Positions 11,581 through 23,310 of a stretch of 64,000 nt of DNA are shown here, in pieces. Source of the stretch: Epiperipatus broadwayi (taxonomy: Eukaryota > Onychophora > Udeonychophora > Euonychophora > Peripatidae). Position numbers and translations under genes: made by a program. The notes beneath the pieces were generated by a model that saw only the letters and a list, made by a program, of their open reading frames with translations, was not told where the DNA came from and did not search any database. The stretch lies in NCBI GenBank assembly GCA_028023455.1, contig JAQFVV010012536.1:1572001-1636000 (forward strand), written 5' to 3'. The first letter of the stretch is position 1; the number at the start of each line of letters is the position of its first letter.

Positions 11581-12745
11581 AATATTTGCTTTGAATTTAA
11601 TTAAGTTTCACTCTAATTTTACATCTTCAATATTTAAATAAAATGTGTGGCTTAAATTCGAAGTAATACATGTCCTCTCTTATAGTTACGTGTAAAATTT
11701 GTTTCCCTCTATCATTCCAATATAAATTTTGTTGGAAGTCTTTACTTTATATTGTTAATTTATTCATTTGAGTCATGAATAATATACTAAATATTCAATA
11801 TAGTAAGACGGGCCTAGGGTAAAGAAAAGATTGCTAACCACTCGTTTAGGTAATCAAATCTCATAGACAAACATTTTAAAAATATTTTAGTTTTCATCAT
11901 AATCTTATAAATAACCAAATGTTCGATGCATTTCAAAAGTTAACAGTTGTATATAGTTATATACTATGATTAAAAACAAAGGTTTTAATAAAATAGCATA
12001 AACACTTATATGTTAGTACTACATTTATATCATGTAGCACAGAAATAATATCAATATATTTTTTTGTTCTACAGGTAAAATATTAAGCAGATAATGAAGA
12101 GATTTTGACAGGAGCTTAAAGGGGTCAAATCATGATTCATTATTCATTACTACAACTTTTGAACTATTTAATGTTTAATATTAATAGTCTCAAGATTAAA
12201 GAAGGAAAGATGATTACCCGATTGTAATTAGAAATTATTGCTTATTGATTGAAACCTTTAGACAATACAAAGAATTAGCCCCCCAAAAATCCCAGAAAAC
12301 TGTAGAAGAGATTACTGAGAAAAATAATCACAGTTTGAACATCACAAATGCTAGTTATATAACTGTGAAATTTGAAGTAGAATGCTTATATCTAAGCTAC
12401 TAATTTCTAATGTGAATGCTACAAAGTTTTTACAAGCATAAGAACTGGATTATAGGTGCTTGGTAACATGCCATATGATTATACAAATCATTATTAATTT
12501 ATTTGCAACCTATAAGAAAGGTTTATATTAGGTAATCACTATCAACATTTCATTATCTCTAAACTTTAAAACATGATTGTAAAATTGTTAAATGCAGCTC
12601 TAATTTATTGGTACATAGATACATCATAGGGGGAAATGATTTTAGATATTTTAATTCATCAGATGATACAATCATTTTTATACAACTCTATCATTTAATT
12701 TTCTTCTTCTTTCTCCTCCTTTTCTTATGTATTGATTTCTATATT
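11581..12745. other. AT-rich stretch, nothing recognised
   Basis: No open frame, RNA gene or repeat family was recognised. Confidence 0.4.
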
Positions 12746-12750
12746 TATAT

Positions 12751-12986
12751 ATCATACCATTTCCAACTTCCTTAAACACTTTAACAATACTATTTTTTAT
12801 ATAAAAACTTTATTATAGTTTCGACTGTCCTGCAGTCATCATCAGAGCTACAATGTATTAATTGTATAATTATATATATGGATATTGTAGCTCTGATGAT
12901 GATTGCAGGTCAGTGGAAACTAATAATAAAGTTTTGATATAAAAAATGGTGTTGCTGAAGTGTTTAGAAAGTTGGAAACAGTATGA
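12751..12986. mobile_element. Hairpin element E1 with CTGATGA/GAAAC motifs in both arms
   Basis: The two arms (about 12751-12855 and 12882-12986) are inverted copies ending in ATCATAC / GTATGAT. The minus strand of the left arm reads GTAGCT, CTGATGA, TGACTGCAGGACAGTC, GAAAC, TATAATAAAGTTTTTATAT, in which GACTG pairs with CAGTC. The right arm reads CTGATGA (12893-12899), TGATTGCAGGTCAGTG, GAAAC. This resembles a hammerhead core with a bulged T at the base of stem II, but I could not find a convincing stem I. A related hairpin lies at 22782-23002. Confidence 0.55.
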
Positions 12987-12989
12987 TAC

Positions 12990-14570
12990 AAAACTCTATC
13001 ATTTCCCAAAATTTATAATGTTCCTATTTGTATAAAACACACAACTAAATTCTGTGTTAAAAAAACTAATAATTGCCAACCAACCACCAGATTTAAATAG
13101 TGCTTAGGTTTAGGTACCATTTTTGAACATTGAATGAGAGGTTATATTTTCTATTGACATATTCTGAGAATTTAACTTCTCTTTTTCTAATGGAAAACCC
13201 AGACTGAAAATAATATTTTTATTCAATTTATTAAGCAAAGTTTTTTTTTTTTTAGTTTATAATTGGTCCAGAAACCTTTAGCTCTTAAGTCTCCTCTACA
13301 TTATTGCTGATGTATTCTGCTTACTGTCTATTGATGTTATATATTACTTATACTTTAACTTTTAGAACTAGAAGAAAGGTATCATTGGATCTTCGAATCT
13401 ATATTATAATGTACCATATAAGTTTTTAAATCCATATTAATGGAATCCCATATGTAATAGGATGAGTATATAAGGCTCTCACAGATTGATCATGAAAATA
13501 TAATGGAATAGAACTTATTTCATTACTTGTCATGTACCAAAATGTAACAGAATGGATTGGACTTATATGACCAAGCACTAAAATATAATAGAACAAGATA
13601 GACTTAAAGCTCTTTCATTCCATTATATACCCATTCCTTTACATTTGGCTTCCAGAATGGAAAACATAAATATAGCTTTTGCATTATATTTTGATAGAAT
13701 CCCATTCCATTTTGATGGTTACTTCTATAAACCCACTACTTCCTTTTACGGCATACCTTAAGTCCATCTTTAACATTCACTAATAATCTTTTTCTGTAAT
13801 CACATATTATCTGATATCTTGAGATAGTTATAAAATGATTTTAAGATGATCATGTAAATAAGTCACTATACTTAGAAAAGCTATTAATCTCTACTAAAAT
13901 ATGAGATGGGAAATTTTCATATTTAGTGTTTTTTCAGTGAATTTTGATGAATGTCATTTAGATCATTTTTTTCTCTCTCCAGTAATTGATATTTAATTCT
14001 GTAAAATTCAAAATTTTTAAATTAATATTTCAGCAAAGTTAATTTGTTTAAATAACTGAAATTAGCTACTTTTATAATAAAAAATAAAGTTTAATCTACT
14101 CCTTAATCATTCACTGCTTTGTTTAAGAGATTAAGGTTCCATAATGTTCCAGGATTTAAACTCATCCTATTATGTTCGGTGTTTGAACATCACAAAATTT
14201 CCCAAGAAACTAACTATTCAAATATGTATGTACTGATGGCATAGATCTCCTATTATATAACATAAAATTCAAATACTGCACAACATTTTTTCCCATTTAA
14301 GGATTTCTTTTCATCATTCCATTTTTATAAACAGAATAAGATTTCAGATGAAAATGATTTGTGCATGAAAGTAAAACTTCTTTTAATTTAACAAAGAAAT
14401 AAAAACAAAAAGGACTTACTCAGTTATTAATAATTACACAATTTTTATTTTTGGGAGTTAAGAAGATAAATTTTCGTGTTTATTATTTTCTCAGAAAACA
14501 TCAAATTCTCTTTCTCGAGGAATTAATATATATATATAATTTAAAACGAAAATATTTTAAAATTACATTG
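12990..14570. other. AT-rich stretch with weak ~60-bp repeats
   Basis: At about 13490-13605 three imperfect units share AAAATATAATGGAATAGAAC-like and GACTTAT blocks. Nothing else is recognised; short open frames look random. Confidence 0.35.
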
Positions 14571-14574
14571 AATT

Positions 14575-14868
14575 GTAGGACAGTTGAAGAGTTGGAGTGT
14601 GGATTGGATTGAAGCCTGTCCATTAAAGTATGAAGATTGGCTATCTTAATATATATCGGAACACTTATTGCATATATGTGTAGAGATGATAATCTGGACC
14701 AACTGATGATTGCTGGTTTAGAATGAAATACATATATTAGTGATTATTTATCTTTTCGACATATATGTGTTCAAGTGTATCAGTGTTAAGAGATAGAGTG
14801 GAGAGTGGTGGGTCGTGTAAAAGTATGAGCTCGTATACCCTATATATTGGAATAACTTATATATTGGT
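14575..14868 (+). mobile_element. Family C repeat, plus orientation, with hammerhead core
   Basis: The repeat starts with GTTGGAGTGTGGATTGGATT, then GAAGCCTGTCCATTAAAG. The hammerhead at 14685-14752 reads GATAATC, TGG, ACCAA, CTGATGA (14703-14709), TTGCTGGTTTAGAAT, GAAA (14725-14728), TACATATA, TTAGT, GATTATT. Stem I is formed by ACCAA/TTAGT (one mismatch) plus GATAATC/GATTATT. Stem II is weakened by the AGAAT change, so this copy is probably slow or inactive. The 3' part (AAGAGATAGAGTGGAGAGTG) corresponds to the tRNA-like tail of better copies. Confidence 0.65.
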
Positions 14869-14869
14869 C

Positions 14870-16095
14870 TATTTTTATCATCTAGAATTAATTGTTAAAT
14901 ATCTTTAGAAAAATTCAAATTTTATTTACTACCTTCTCAAATACATTCAACTTTTAGTAATAATGCAAAGATTTGTATTTAACAAGTTTCAAATGGATGA
15001 TATTTTCATTGTGTGACCATAGGGTGAAGCATTATTATAAACATTCTGAACTTATCAATCATATATTCCCTTCAATTAAATTCACAATAGAATTGGAACA
15101 AAATAAAAATGTGCATTCTTAAATGTTCATTGTCATAAAACTTCTTCATGGAAAAAGCAAAACTACAGTCTCCGGAAAACCCTCACATCCAATCATGACA
15201 AAAACACAAAAATTGTAGTCTTTCTAATAGTATGGAACAGAGCAGAAGTTTGTTCAGAAACCAGTGACTTGGAAAATGGTAAATTGCATATAAAACTAAC
15301 TCTCACATAGAGTTGTAGCTATCTTAAAGAAAATCTTAAATAGATGATAAAAAACATCAATAACAGACAAACTAAAGAGAATCTGCAATCAACATATTAT
15401 CAAATCAGCTTTCCAAAATCATGGTATACTATGAAGAATCATAACCTTTACAAAACCCAAAACTGGAAATACCAAAAAACAAAAACTGACTGAAAAATCC
15501 ATGTAAATGTGGAAGAACATATATGATGAAACCAATTGACCCATTGAAAAATTGATTAAAAGAATAGGAGATAAGGATTAAAGAGAAAAAAGTAGATATA
15601 CATAAAATAGAAGACTGTGCAAGTATCAATGTGCATATGTTCAATTGGGAAAAGATAAAAATATTGGACAGAGAGAAAAAAACAAACGGACAAAAAATTT
15701 AAAGAAGCTACTCACATGGGAATGGCAAATAACCCCATGAGCATCACTTTTAATTCAATATTCATGAATTTAAAGGCATATACAGTTTGCTCCTTATACT
15801 AATGTTGTTACTGGATTGGCCAGAAATATCTGAGGAAAAGAGAATAATACAACTCAAAACAGATTCTGAACAATGAAACTAAATTATGGAAATACCCCTA
15901 TGTATAACTGGAAGTTCAGTGTTATTAGCAGCAACTTTCAGACATATATATAATGAAATATTTGTTTTTCTTTAAATATAAGCCATAACTTATTATATGC
16001 AGTGTATAAACATTTAAAGGAAGAATATATATAAACTATTATTATAAAACTTTATACCAATATATTTGGTACCTTATGTATTTTCAATCTAACTG
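14870..16095. other. AT-rich stretch, nothing recognised
   Basis: A 71-codon minus-strand frame at 15429-15644 has no motif that I recognise. No repeats stand out. Confidence 0.4.
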
Positions 16096-16100
16096 CTTAT

Positions 16101-16310
16101 TGTCAGCCATTTTGTTTTAAGTTATAACAATAATATACAATTTTGTGTGCCTACAACTGGCCTTAAGCGTTAGAGGTTAGGGATTTTATTTTGTTAATAA
16201 TAATATTTACACTTCATCCTAACCCTTACCTTAACTCTAACCCTTATTGCCAGCTGTATGCCCATAAAACTGTATAATTATTTTTATAACTTAAAACAAA
16301 ATGGCTGACA
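16101..16310. mobile_element. 210-bp MITE with ~65-bp terminal inverted repeats
   Basis: The left end TGTCAGCCATTTTGTTTTAA, then GTTATAA, is inverted at the right end as TTATAAC then TTAAAACAAAATGGCTGACA. The inversion continues with mismatches through ATACAATTTTGTG / TAAAACTGTATAATTA to CAACTGGC / GCCAGCTG. The centre contains TAACCCTTA and CTAACCC strings; these are isolated and do not form a telomeric array. No clear target duplication was found. Confidence 0.75.
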
Positions 16311-16319
16311 AGCAATTTA

Positions 16320-17030
16320 CAGAAAATACTAAATACCTATTTTTTTAAATATTCTACATAATATTAAATTGTTATTAAAAAAACATAGATCTTGGCATGC
16401 AAGGAAAAAGAAAGTATTCTGTTTCATTGTTTTAATTGTAACAACATTTCCAATTAGTTTGTCTTCAAAAAATTTTTATTTTTTAATTTTTTTAGTTTGA
16501 TTAAAAAAGTGCTATTTATTCTTTAGGTATAACATGTAAATTTGATGATCTGGGTTTGAATCAAGCTTGGAACTTTTTTATGATAGTTTGCCTTTAGCCA
16601 AATGTGAATAACCATTTAATATCAATTAGTTAATGGATGTATAAGTAGGTATGAATGATAAACAAGGATAGAAAGCCTCTAATACATACCTTTGCAACTC
16701 AGCAGTTTCAAGTCATGTGTGTAATACCTTTTATTTCATTGTTCTTCTATGATTCTACAAAGCACATTTTAATAACCTTTGCTATTTTTGTTTATATGAG
16801 TTTTATAGCATGGATATATATAAATATATAGAGAGTAAAGTATCTTGCAAAAGTTTTATTTTTCAAAACCTACCACATTAATTCAGTTAATCTTAATCCA
16901 GTCTTTTTTTTTTGGATAAATAATCTGATATTAGAATTGGTACATTGAGCATTAAAGCATTAAATTAAGTATTTATAAAAGTTCTATTTTGATTTGATAG
17001 TAATTTTATAAATATCTATATCTTTTTTAA
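16320..17030. other. AT-rich stretch, nothing recognised
   Basis: Only AT-rich sequence and a short TA/GA microsatellite near 16815-16835 are seen. Confidence 0.4.
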
Positions 17031-17039
17031 GAATTTGAA

Positions 17040-18651
17040 GTACTGGTCTATTAGCTACCGTGCATCACTTGATGGCGCTGTTTTTGTGCAAAAACACAAA
17101 TATGCTATTTACACAGCCAAACCTATGTCTACTACAACACTACATTCATAATAGCCATTTTGGGCCATGTGATGGCATTTGTTCTCTATGAAAACACAGA
17201 AATCATATGCCTAGCTATGTGTGGCCATGCTTTATGTGCATGTTCAGTAATGATAGTTCACAACCATTTGATATGAGGGTGTCTATTGTTCAATTTCACA
17301 GAACTCTTGAAATCTGTTTTCAAAATCATTGTCTCCACACCAACTGCAGTAGTATTCCATAGTGATAATTATCACCCCGTCAGTGCACTTCCCTACATAT
17401 CTTGGAAGCGGGTATAAATTTGGAAACTCTTTTGCAGAGCATGATGTGGCAGATTCACACAAAATTTTACATTCTTGATGAGATAAACAAAATGGCTGAA
17501 GGAAGTAATGAAGTGTTTTTGTTTGGTTTTTTTTTAATTTTGTTTAAATGTTTAATTTATTATTAGCAGAATAATGTACATTTGGAAATAAAAAAAGTGT
17601 TTTTTTTTTGTTTGTTTGTTGTTTTTGAAAATAAAGCTGTTGATTGATCAATGCTTGTTGTTGTGATTTGTCCGAAACACAATCAATCCAATCCTTTTTT
17701 GTCCCACTTGTATTACACATTTAAAAAGAAAGTCTACTGATAAAATACAAAATCGGTCAGCTGGTTACTTTTTCAATGAATTTTTTGGGTTTGTTTTTTA
17801 ATTTTGTTTAGAATAATGTAAATTTGGAAATCAAAAGAAAAGTGTTTAGTGAAGTGTTTTTGTTTGTTTTTTAATTTTGTTTAAATGTTTAATTTATTAT
17901 TAGAAGAATAACATAAATTTTTGCAGCATTTGCAGAACGGCGATGAGACATTGGAACACCTTTTCTCACAATGTATGGGATTCAGAGTGATCCGAGAAAT
18001 CATACTCTCCAACACCAAGATAGATTTCCAACTGATCTCATCTCTGAAAGATAGTATCAATACTAAAACCTATCCAATAATACGTCTCTCAAGATTTTTG
18101 AACTATGCCATATGGGTTACACATTGTAAACTAATCATGGAACACCCACAACTTACTATAAAACAGGTTTTTTCCAAAACAATGATTAAAATCCAGAAGA
18201 GAGACCAACTCCTGGCATTGACAAAAACATTTGAAGACACTTGGACATTATACAATATGCCAAACTAATAACAAGACAAAAAGGGGGGGGGCTAACAATC
18301 AGATAACAAATATGTGAAAGATCTAATGTTCACACTATATTGGACAACATAGACTCATCAGAACCCAAATGGAAATAACAAGATAGTTAGAACAACAATG
18401 TAAACCCCAATTGTATGATTACACATCACTGTATACATTAGAAATAATAAATTATTATTGAAACTAAACTAAGAATAACATAAATTTGGAAATTAAAAAA
18501 AAGTGTTTTGTTTTTTTGAATTTTAATTATTTAAAATGATAAGAATAATGTAAATATATATATAAAAAAAAGGCCCATAAATGTTACATTAATTGTTTTT
18601 GCACCGAAACAGTGCCATCAAGTGATATATGGTGGCTAATAGACCAGTACC
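17040..18651. mobile_element. 1.6 kb TIR element flanked by GAATTTGAA
   Basis: The left end GTACTGGTCTATTAGCTACC, then GTGCATCACTTGATGGCGCT, is inverted at the right end (AGTGCCATCAAGTGATATAT, then GGTGGCTAATAGACCAGTAC). The TIR is about 55 bp. GAATTTGAA lies at 17031-17039 and 18652-18660, an 8-9 bp target duplication. The interior has repeats of an approximately 80-bp unit (TTTTTAATTTTGTTTAAATG, TTTGGAAAT, AAAAAAGTG). There is no transposase, so it is non-autonomous; duplication length fits hAT or Mutator-like mobilisation. A LINE is nested at 17921-18470. Confidence 0.85.
17921..18470 (+). pseudogene. 5'-truncated LINE insertion with 17-bp target duplication
   Basis: The 17-bp sequence AAGAATAACATAAATTT occurs at 17904-17920 and again at 18471-18487, exactly bracketing this segment: a clear target-site duplication made by target-primed reverse transcription. 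The inserted DNA encodes an open 3' tail of a LINE polymerase (17921-18268, no true start): LQNGDETLEHLFSQC retains the H and C of the zinc knuckle, followed by RLSRFLNYAIWVTHCKLIME and a C-terminal KTFEDTWTLYNMPN. The remainder is 3' untranslated sequence ending AATAAATTATTATTGAAACT. It inserted into the internal repeats of the TIR element, so it is younger than that element. Confidence 0.85.
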
Positions 18652-18660
18652 GAATTTGAA

Positions 18661-19211
18661 CATGTAAATAAAATTCATTGATGCTACTCATAGTGTGACC
18701 CAGTGAAAAAGTGATGGATTTCAGCTGTAATATGCTTGCAGTGCTATTACATAGTAATATAGTTTAATATCCGTAAAGACATCTGCATCATGAATCATGA
18801 TATGGAATGTGTCGGTGTGTTAACTCTATCATCATGAAGTCTTGAAAAACAATTAGAAAACATTTTTGTGATGTATGGTTTCAATGCTTTATTCAATTTG
18901 AATCATGTCAAACATTTCATAATAGTTTTGCCTTATTTAAATAAATGTTAATGTATTGTTTTATCATGAGTTAAAGAACAAATCAAAATATCACATTTCA
19001 TATTTAATCCATGATCCAAACACAATAGCATCTTAAAATTTTTGTTGTGAATAGCTAAACTCTATCATTATATAATGCATGCATTGATTCAGAGATGGCA
19101 TTGTTGTAGCTTGCATAGAGAGCCAATCACCAGTCATCTTTTTGCTGAAAAACACTATGATAAATTAATGTAAGCACAAAATAAAAATATTATTATAACT
19201 CTGGAATATAG
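18661..19211. other. AT-rich stretch, nothing recognised
   Basis: No gene, RNA or repeat family was recognised. Confidence 0.4.
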
Positions 19212-19583
19212 AATCACTAAACATCACATGATTATCATTTTTTTGCTTACACAAGCTGTTTACATAGAGGCAAAACTTTTCCATACAGTGGCGCCACTTA
19301 GTATCTTAAATTGAAAACAATATTGTTTTCATTTTGGACTCAAAGCTTTATAGTTAGCTAATAAGGTAAAAGATGGCTGTGGGAGGGTCACATTAGATGC
19401 TAAGATATAGGTGTTGTGCTCTCAGATCCAAGGTTCCTCACTGATGAAAGCCACAAGCCAGAAACTAGTCTGGGGATATTGGACAAGTAGGCACTAGATA
19501 GGGATTTTATACAAAAACCTTCCTGCATCCATTGATTACTCTAGCTTGCACTAAGTGGTGCTACTATATGGAGAGTTTTGCCT
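19212..19583 (+). mobile_element. Family B repeat, copy 2 (complete)
   Basis: It begins with CTAAACATCACATGATTATC and GCTTACACAAGCTGTT, a leader found in all family B copies. Inside, GAGGCAAAACTTTTCCATAC, then AGTGGCGCCACTTAG, is inverted near the end (TAAGTGGTGCTACTATATGG, then AGAGTTTTGCCTC), so the core has terminal inverted repeats. The hammerhead at 19427-19483 lies in the right half. Other copies are at 2070, 29424, 46772 and 57605. Confidence 0.75.
19427..19483 (+). ncRNA. Hammerhead ribozyme candidate, family B
   Basis: Outer stem I is TCCAA (19427-19431) with TTGGA (19479-19483). After an internal loop GGTT/ATA, inner stem I is CCTCA (19436-19440) with TGGGG (19471-19475). CTGATGA is at 19441-19447. 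Stem II is AAGC-CACAA-GCCA, with only the GC/GC pairs good. GAAA is at 19461-19464. Stem III is the self-complementary ACT/AGT without a loop, followed by C at 19470, so cleavage would fall after GTC. The stem I internal loop and minimal stem III fit type I hammerheads that act as dimers. Weak stem II lowers the confidence of activity. Confidence 0.65.
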
Positions 19584-19794
19584 CTGAGTATAGAATTTTT
19601 GGATGTTTTTCACCTTTTTGTCAATATTTATTTGATGTTTTTTTTAAAAAATAATAGATCAATTATATACATTTTTCCAAAATATTTTATAAATTTGAGT
19701 ATAAATAAGAGATATATTTTATATTTGATAAAAAATACAGAGTTTTCATTCACGAACTTTGTTTATTTTAACTAGAATAATCAGATATCAATAT

Positions 19795-20065
19795 ATACTG
19801 AGCAATGATAAAAGATATGTGTAAGAGTTTGTGATCTGGGCCAAATGACGAGTGCTGCTTCAGCACAAAATGTGGATCTTGGAGATCATACGTCTTTTTC
19901 ATGTTTTTGGTAAAATATTTATGATTACAATCTGCCAAAAAGTGTTAAAAGCGGATAAAAACCAGTCCCTACTTTGCGTGAGAGTAACGGTGTGAAAATT
20001 AAACTATAGAAATATTATTCATTAAGTGGATAATCTCTAGTTTAATGAATAACTAATAAAAATTA
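19795..20065. mobile_element. Family D repeat with hammerhead relic
   Basis: At 19831-19890 the plus strand reads GTGATC, TGG, GCCAA, ATGACGA, GTGCTGCTTCAGCAC, AAAATGTGGATC, TTGGA, GATCAT. Stem II (GTGCTG/CAGCAC) is perfect and stem I is recognisable, but the core has ATGACGA for CTGANGA and AAAA for GAAA, so it should be dead. The rest (19960-20030) is the inverse of the block CTCTCATGCAAAGTAGGGAC and TTTCTGTAGTGTAA. Confidence 0.55.
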
Positions 20066-20779
20066 TTAATATGCTTTGTTTATTTTAAGGGTGATTTTAC
20101 AAATACTGTAATGGGTTTCATCAGATCATTGAAAATAAAGACATGGCCAAGAATAAAACTATTTTAAATCCATACCTTAAAAATTTGAGCTCACCCGATG
20201 GTTAAAGATCGTTTATGAAATACATGTATAGTGAGAGAGGATAGTCTGAATTTTTACACTACTAATGTAATGGAGTTTGAGTATTGGGGTGCATAGAAAA
20301 AAACATTTAAAAATTTGGCAATACCTCAATGATTATCCTTTTTTAAATTGGGTAGAAACCACACTACCTTGTGAGAGAATGTTGTATGGGAAAAATATTG
20401 AATTGTCAACACGAATGTGGAAATCCGGGTGTTCAACATCTCTAGATCATATGGTGAACAAAACTTGCAAAAGGTGTGCATAGTGAGAGAGGTTGTTTAT
20501 AACTTTTATGCTGGCAGGTAGTTGTGATGTAGTGCAATTTGTATAAGGGCTGCCCAGATGTTTTAAAAAATTGTTCCATTTTAAAGTCTTATAACAGTCA
20601 TTTTTTTAATAGACCAATTTCTGATTTTTATAATGCTATAATCAAGTCAAAGCATTTAAAAATACTTTTCAGCTCAATGATCATATTAATAATCTGAAAA
20701 ATAACTTACTTCTATCCATCATAGTACTTTGTTCTATGGTTATCAAAGAGTAATCTCACAGCCAACCTAGCCATTTTTC
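20066..20779. other. AT-rich stretch, nothing recognised
   Basis: TAGTGAGAGAGG occurs twice (about 20229 and 20481), bracketing a 68-codon open frame without known motifs. I could not assign it. Confidence 0.35.
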
Positions 20780-21260
20780 AATTAGGTTCATTGCCCATAT
20801 CTTTAATTTTACACATCTTATATCATCCAGAAAGATCAATCTTACTGTGTTCATTCTTCATTTTTTTATTCACCATTCATCCAAAATTTCTTTCATCAAA
20901 GTATTTTTTCTTCTTTAATATATGTCCTATCCAGTTTCTTTTTTATCTCTACTTTCCACAATCAGTCTGCTTTTTCATTTAAATTCATCCAACTCATTGC
21001 CTTCATTATTCTCCATATTCACATTTCAAGGGCCTCCAATCTCTTTCTAATTTTTTATTTATTGTCCAATTTCACAAACATATAAATGAACACTCCACAC
21101 ACAGTAATTAATTAATGTTTTTTTAATTATCTCTTCAAAGTTCTACAAAATATTCTTTTTTAAAAATGAATACTTACTTTACCAATGTTATTCTGATTTT
21201 AATTCATCCTCATACAAACAACTACCCAAATATGTAAATCCATTCACCTGTTAAATTATT
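20780..21260 (-). pseudogene. RTE-like LINE polymerase tail, decayed
   Basis: Reading the minus strand with frameshifts gives pieces of the conserved region just after reverse transcriptase: C-x-x-WTINKKLER, then a short EALEMW-like stretch followed by RIMKAMSWMNLNEKA, then KLDRTYIKEEK. These match the well-known order of RTE-type LINE proteins (cysteine-glutamate-x-tryptophan, RLEAFEMW-like, SWxDxxxN, WIGHxLR). There are many stops and frame changes, so it is an old fragment. Confidence 0.5.
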
Positions 21261-22670
21261 TTACTATAAATCTTAATTTTTTGATTATCTTTTTTACTTC
21301 ATTATTACTTAAAATAAAATTTTAAATTTTTAAAAGTTTTTTTGTGTTTTACAGTAAAATAATGGTAGTAATTTGAAAATTAATCTAAGAGCTGTTCAGA
21401 AATATTTATCCATCACTGTATTTATTCCCTATACTTCGGAGGGCATCATTTATTATTTTGCTGGTTATTGTTGTAAAGTAATAGACTCAAAACTTGAAGA
21501 TTTCCAGGTCAATTCTTAGCTAAGTAAAATTTGGAACTTGCCAATCAAATTGCTATGACTTCCAAAGCAACTAACTATAGTATTATTATTTTTTCACTTA
21601 TCTTTAATATTTACATTTTTAAATGCAACTAATTTATTATGATTTTTTTTGTTTACAACTTGCAATAATACATAACCCTACAATGTTTAGTTCAATGACA
21701 AAGTAATGGTCTTGAGAGCTAGATGTTTCTGAATGATGCATAGCCTTCTAAATAACATCTGTGTGAAGGCTTTGAGAGTTAAAATCACCCCACCTCATAT
21801 AATGTGCATTTTACACTATTAATTTTGATATTTCATGATCATCATTTATTATTATTACTTTATAAATAAGCATTAAAGACTTGAATAGGGTGACCCATTA
21901 GTGAGAGTGGACTTAAAAAACTACAGTTCTATATTAAATCTCCAACTAATAAAGATAAAAGTGGTGAATTATGATGATAACCATTATGCTTAATTTTTGA
22001 TTACAGTCATTGAAGGTTATTCATTGTCTATAAAATTGACCATAAAATAATATATGTTAACATCTTAAACACCAGATATCACCTTTGCTTATATTTACAA
22101 TTTAGATCCATGTTTTTGTTAATAAATTATTTACATCTGCAAACATTATTTGTTTTTTTTTTATACATATTTCACAAGTATTCTTTTTTTTTTCATTCTT
22201 TTTTGTTTTACAGTTTTTAATGGAATTTTAGTGTATGAAATTTTTAAAGATCCATTAAACAAATGTTGAGTTTTTTCTGTTTTTCATACATATTTTATTA
22301 ATAGATCTTAGAATGCAGTTCATATTTTATTCTATTCTTTCTAAATATAAACCATTCATTAGAAATTGCATCTACTTAGAAATTTTTCAATTTAAAATAT
22401 TCAACAATACATAACTCTACGCAGTTTAGTGTAATGGTATGATGACGTCTTGACAGGATTTTAAGTTGAACTTCTATAAATCACTTCCTGTGGACAAATG
22501 TCACGTGGCTTCCTGAGCATCACTTTTGACACCCAAATGTCACATGACTTCCTGACAAAAATAATCATTTGATTATTTTTGAACAATACATAACTCCCTC
22601 TCTCAGTTTATTACTATGACTTTTTTTTTCAATGTTTATGATTTTTTAAAAATCATTTCATTAATCGTCA
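21261..22670. other. AT-rich stretch with faint repeats
   Basis: ACAATACATAACYCTACR-like strings at about 21665, 22405 and 22583 suggest a decayed dispersed repeat. Around 22500-22560 CACGTGGCTTCCTGA and CACATGACTTCCTGA form two short direct units. No gene is seen. Confidence 0.35.
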
Positions 22671-22781
22671 CCAATAAAACTAACTTCCGTACTTGTGAGT
22701 TTTCAAATAAACCAAAATGGCAGCCTGCATTTTTGATAAATCTACAGTTTTACCCCTCTCCCCCAAAAATGTTCAAATAAA

Positions 22782-23002
22782 ATACCATATACACTTTATG
22801 TAAATACTTTTCAATGCAATTTAATATGATAGAATTTATTTTTCCTTGCTTGCCATTTTAGCTGTCATCATCAGAGCTATACTATTCGAATATATAAAAC
22901 CATATAATTACTATTCACCTATAAATACATACTTATAAACAATGAGAAATAAATTATATTGCTTTAAATTGCATTGAAGTTTTTATGTAAGGTGTATATG
23001 GT
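22782..23002. mobile_element. Hairpin element E2
   Basis: The arms are about 22782-22826 and 22965-23002 (ACCATATACACTTTATGTAA against the inverse of TTATGTAAGGTGTATATGGT). The left part on the minus strand reads TATAGCT, CTGATGA, TGACAGCTAAAATGGCAAGC, like the E1 hairpin at 12751-12986, but GAAAC has changed to AAGGAAAAAT. It is a decayed member of the same family. Confidence 0.5.
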
Positions 23003-23124
23003 ATTATATATATATAAATCAATGTAGAATAGGATAACAGGTGGAAAGAAATTATATATACTTACAGAAAAAATGTTTAATACATTGCACAGGCTTAAAA
23101 CTGCATTTATATATGTAATATATG

Positions 23125-23310
23125 CAGGGTTCGAACTCAGACTTTCACACAACCCACCACTCTCAGTGCCATCTCATATTGGTGGTTTAGCATGAAATAC
23201 GTATATTGGTGATTATTTATCTTTTCAACATGTGTGTGATCAGGTGGGTCAGCAATATGAGATGGCACTGAGAGTGGTGGGTCGTGTGAAAGTCTGAGTT
23301 CGAACCCCAG
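23125..23310. mobile_element. Family C inverted pair with tRNA-like ends
   Basis: The arms 23128-23182 and 23256-23308 are nearly perfect inverse copies. The right arm reads CAATATGAGATGGCACTGAG, then AGTGGTGGGTCGTGTGAAAG, then TCTGAGTTCGAACCCC, ending in a good pol III B box (GTTCGAACCC). The centre retains half a hammerhead: GGTTTAGCAT, GAAA, TACGTATA, TTGGTGATTATT. The CTGATGA half is missing. Confidence 0.65.

Noticed and set aside
12640-12670. Hammerhead start CTGATGA on the minus strand
   Set aside because: No stem II or GAAA follows; it is a chance match. The same applies to CTGATGA near 33003 and to 45540 (minus).
16160-16250. Telomeric repeat remnants (TAACCC-like strings)
   Set aside because: Only isolated, irregular strings inside a MITE; no array of (TTAGGG)n or (TTAGG)n.
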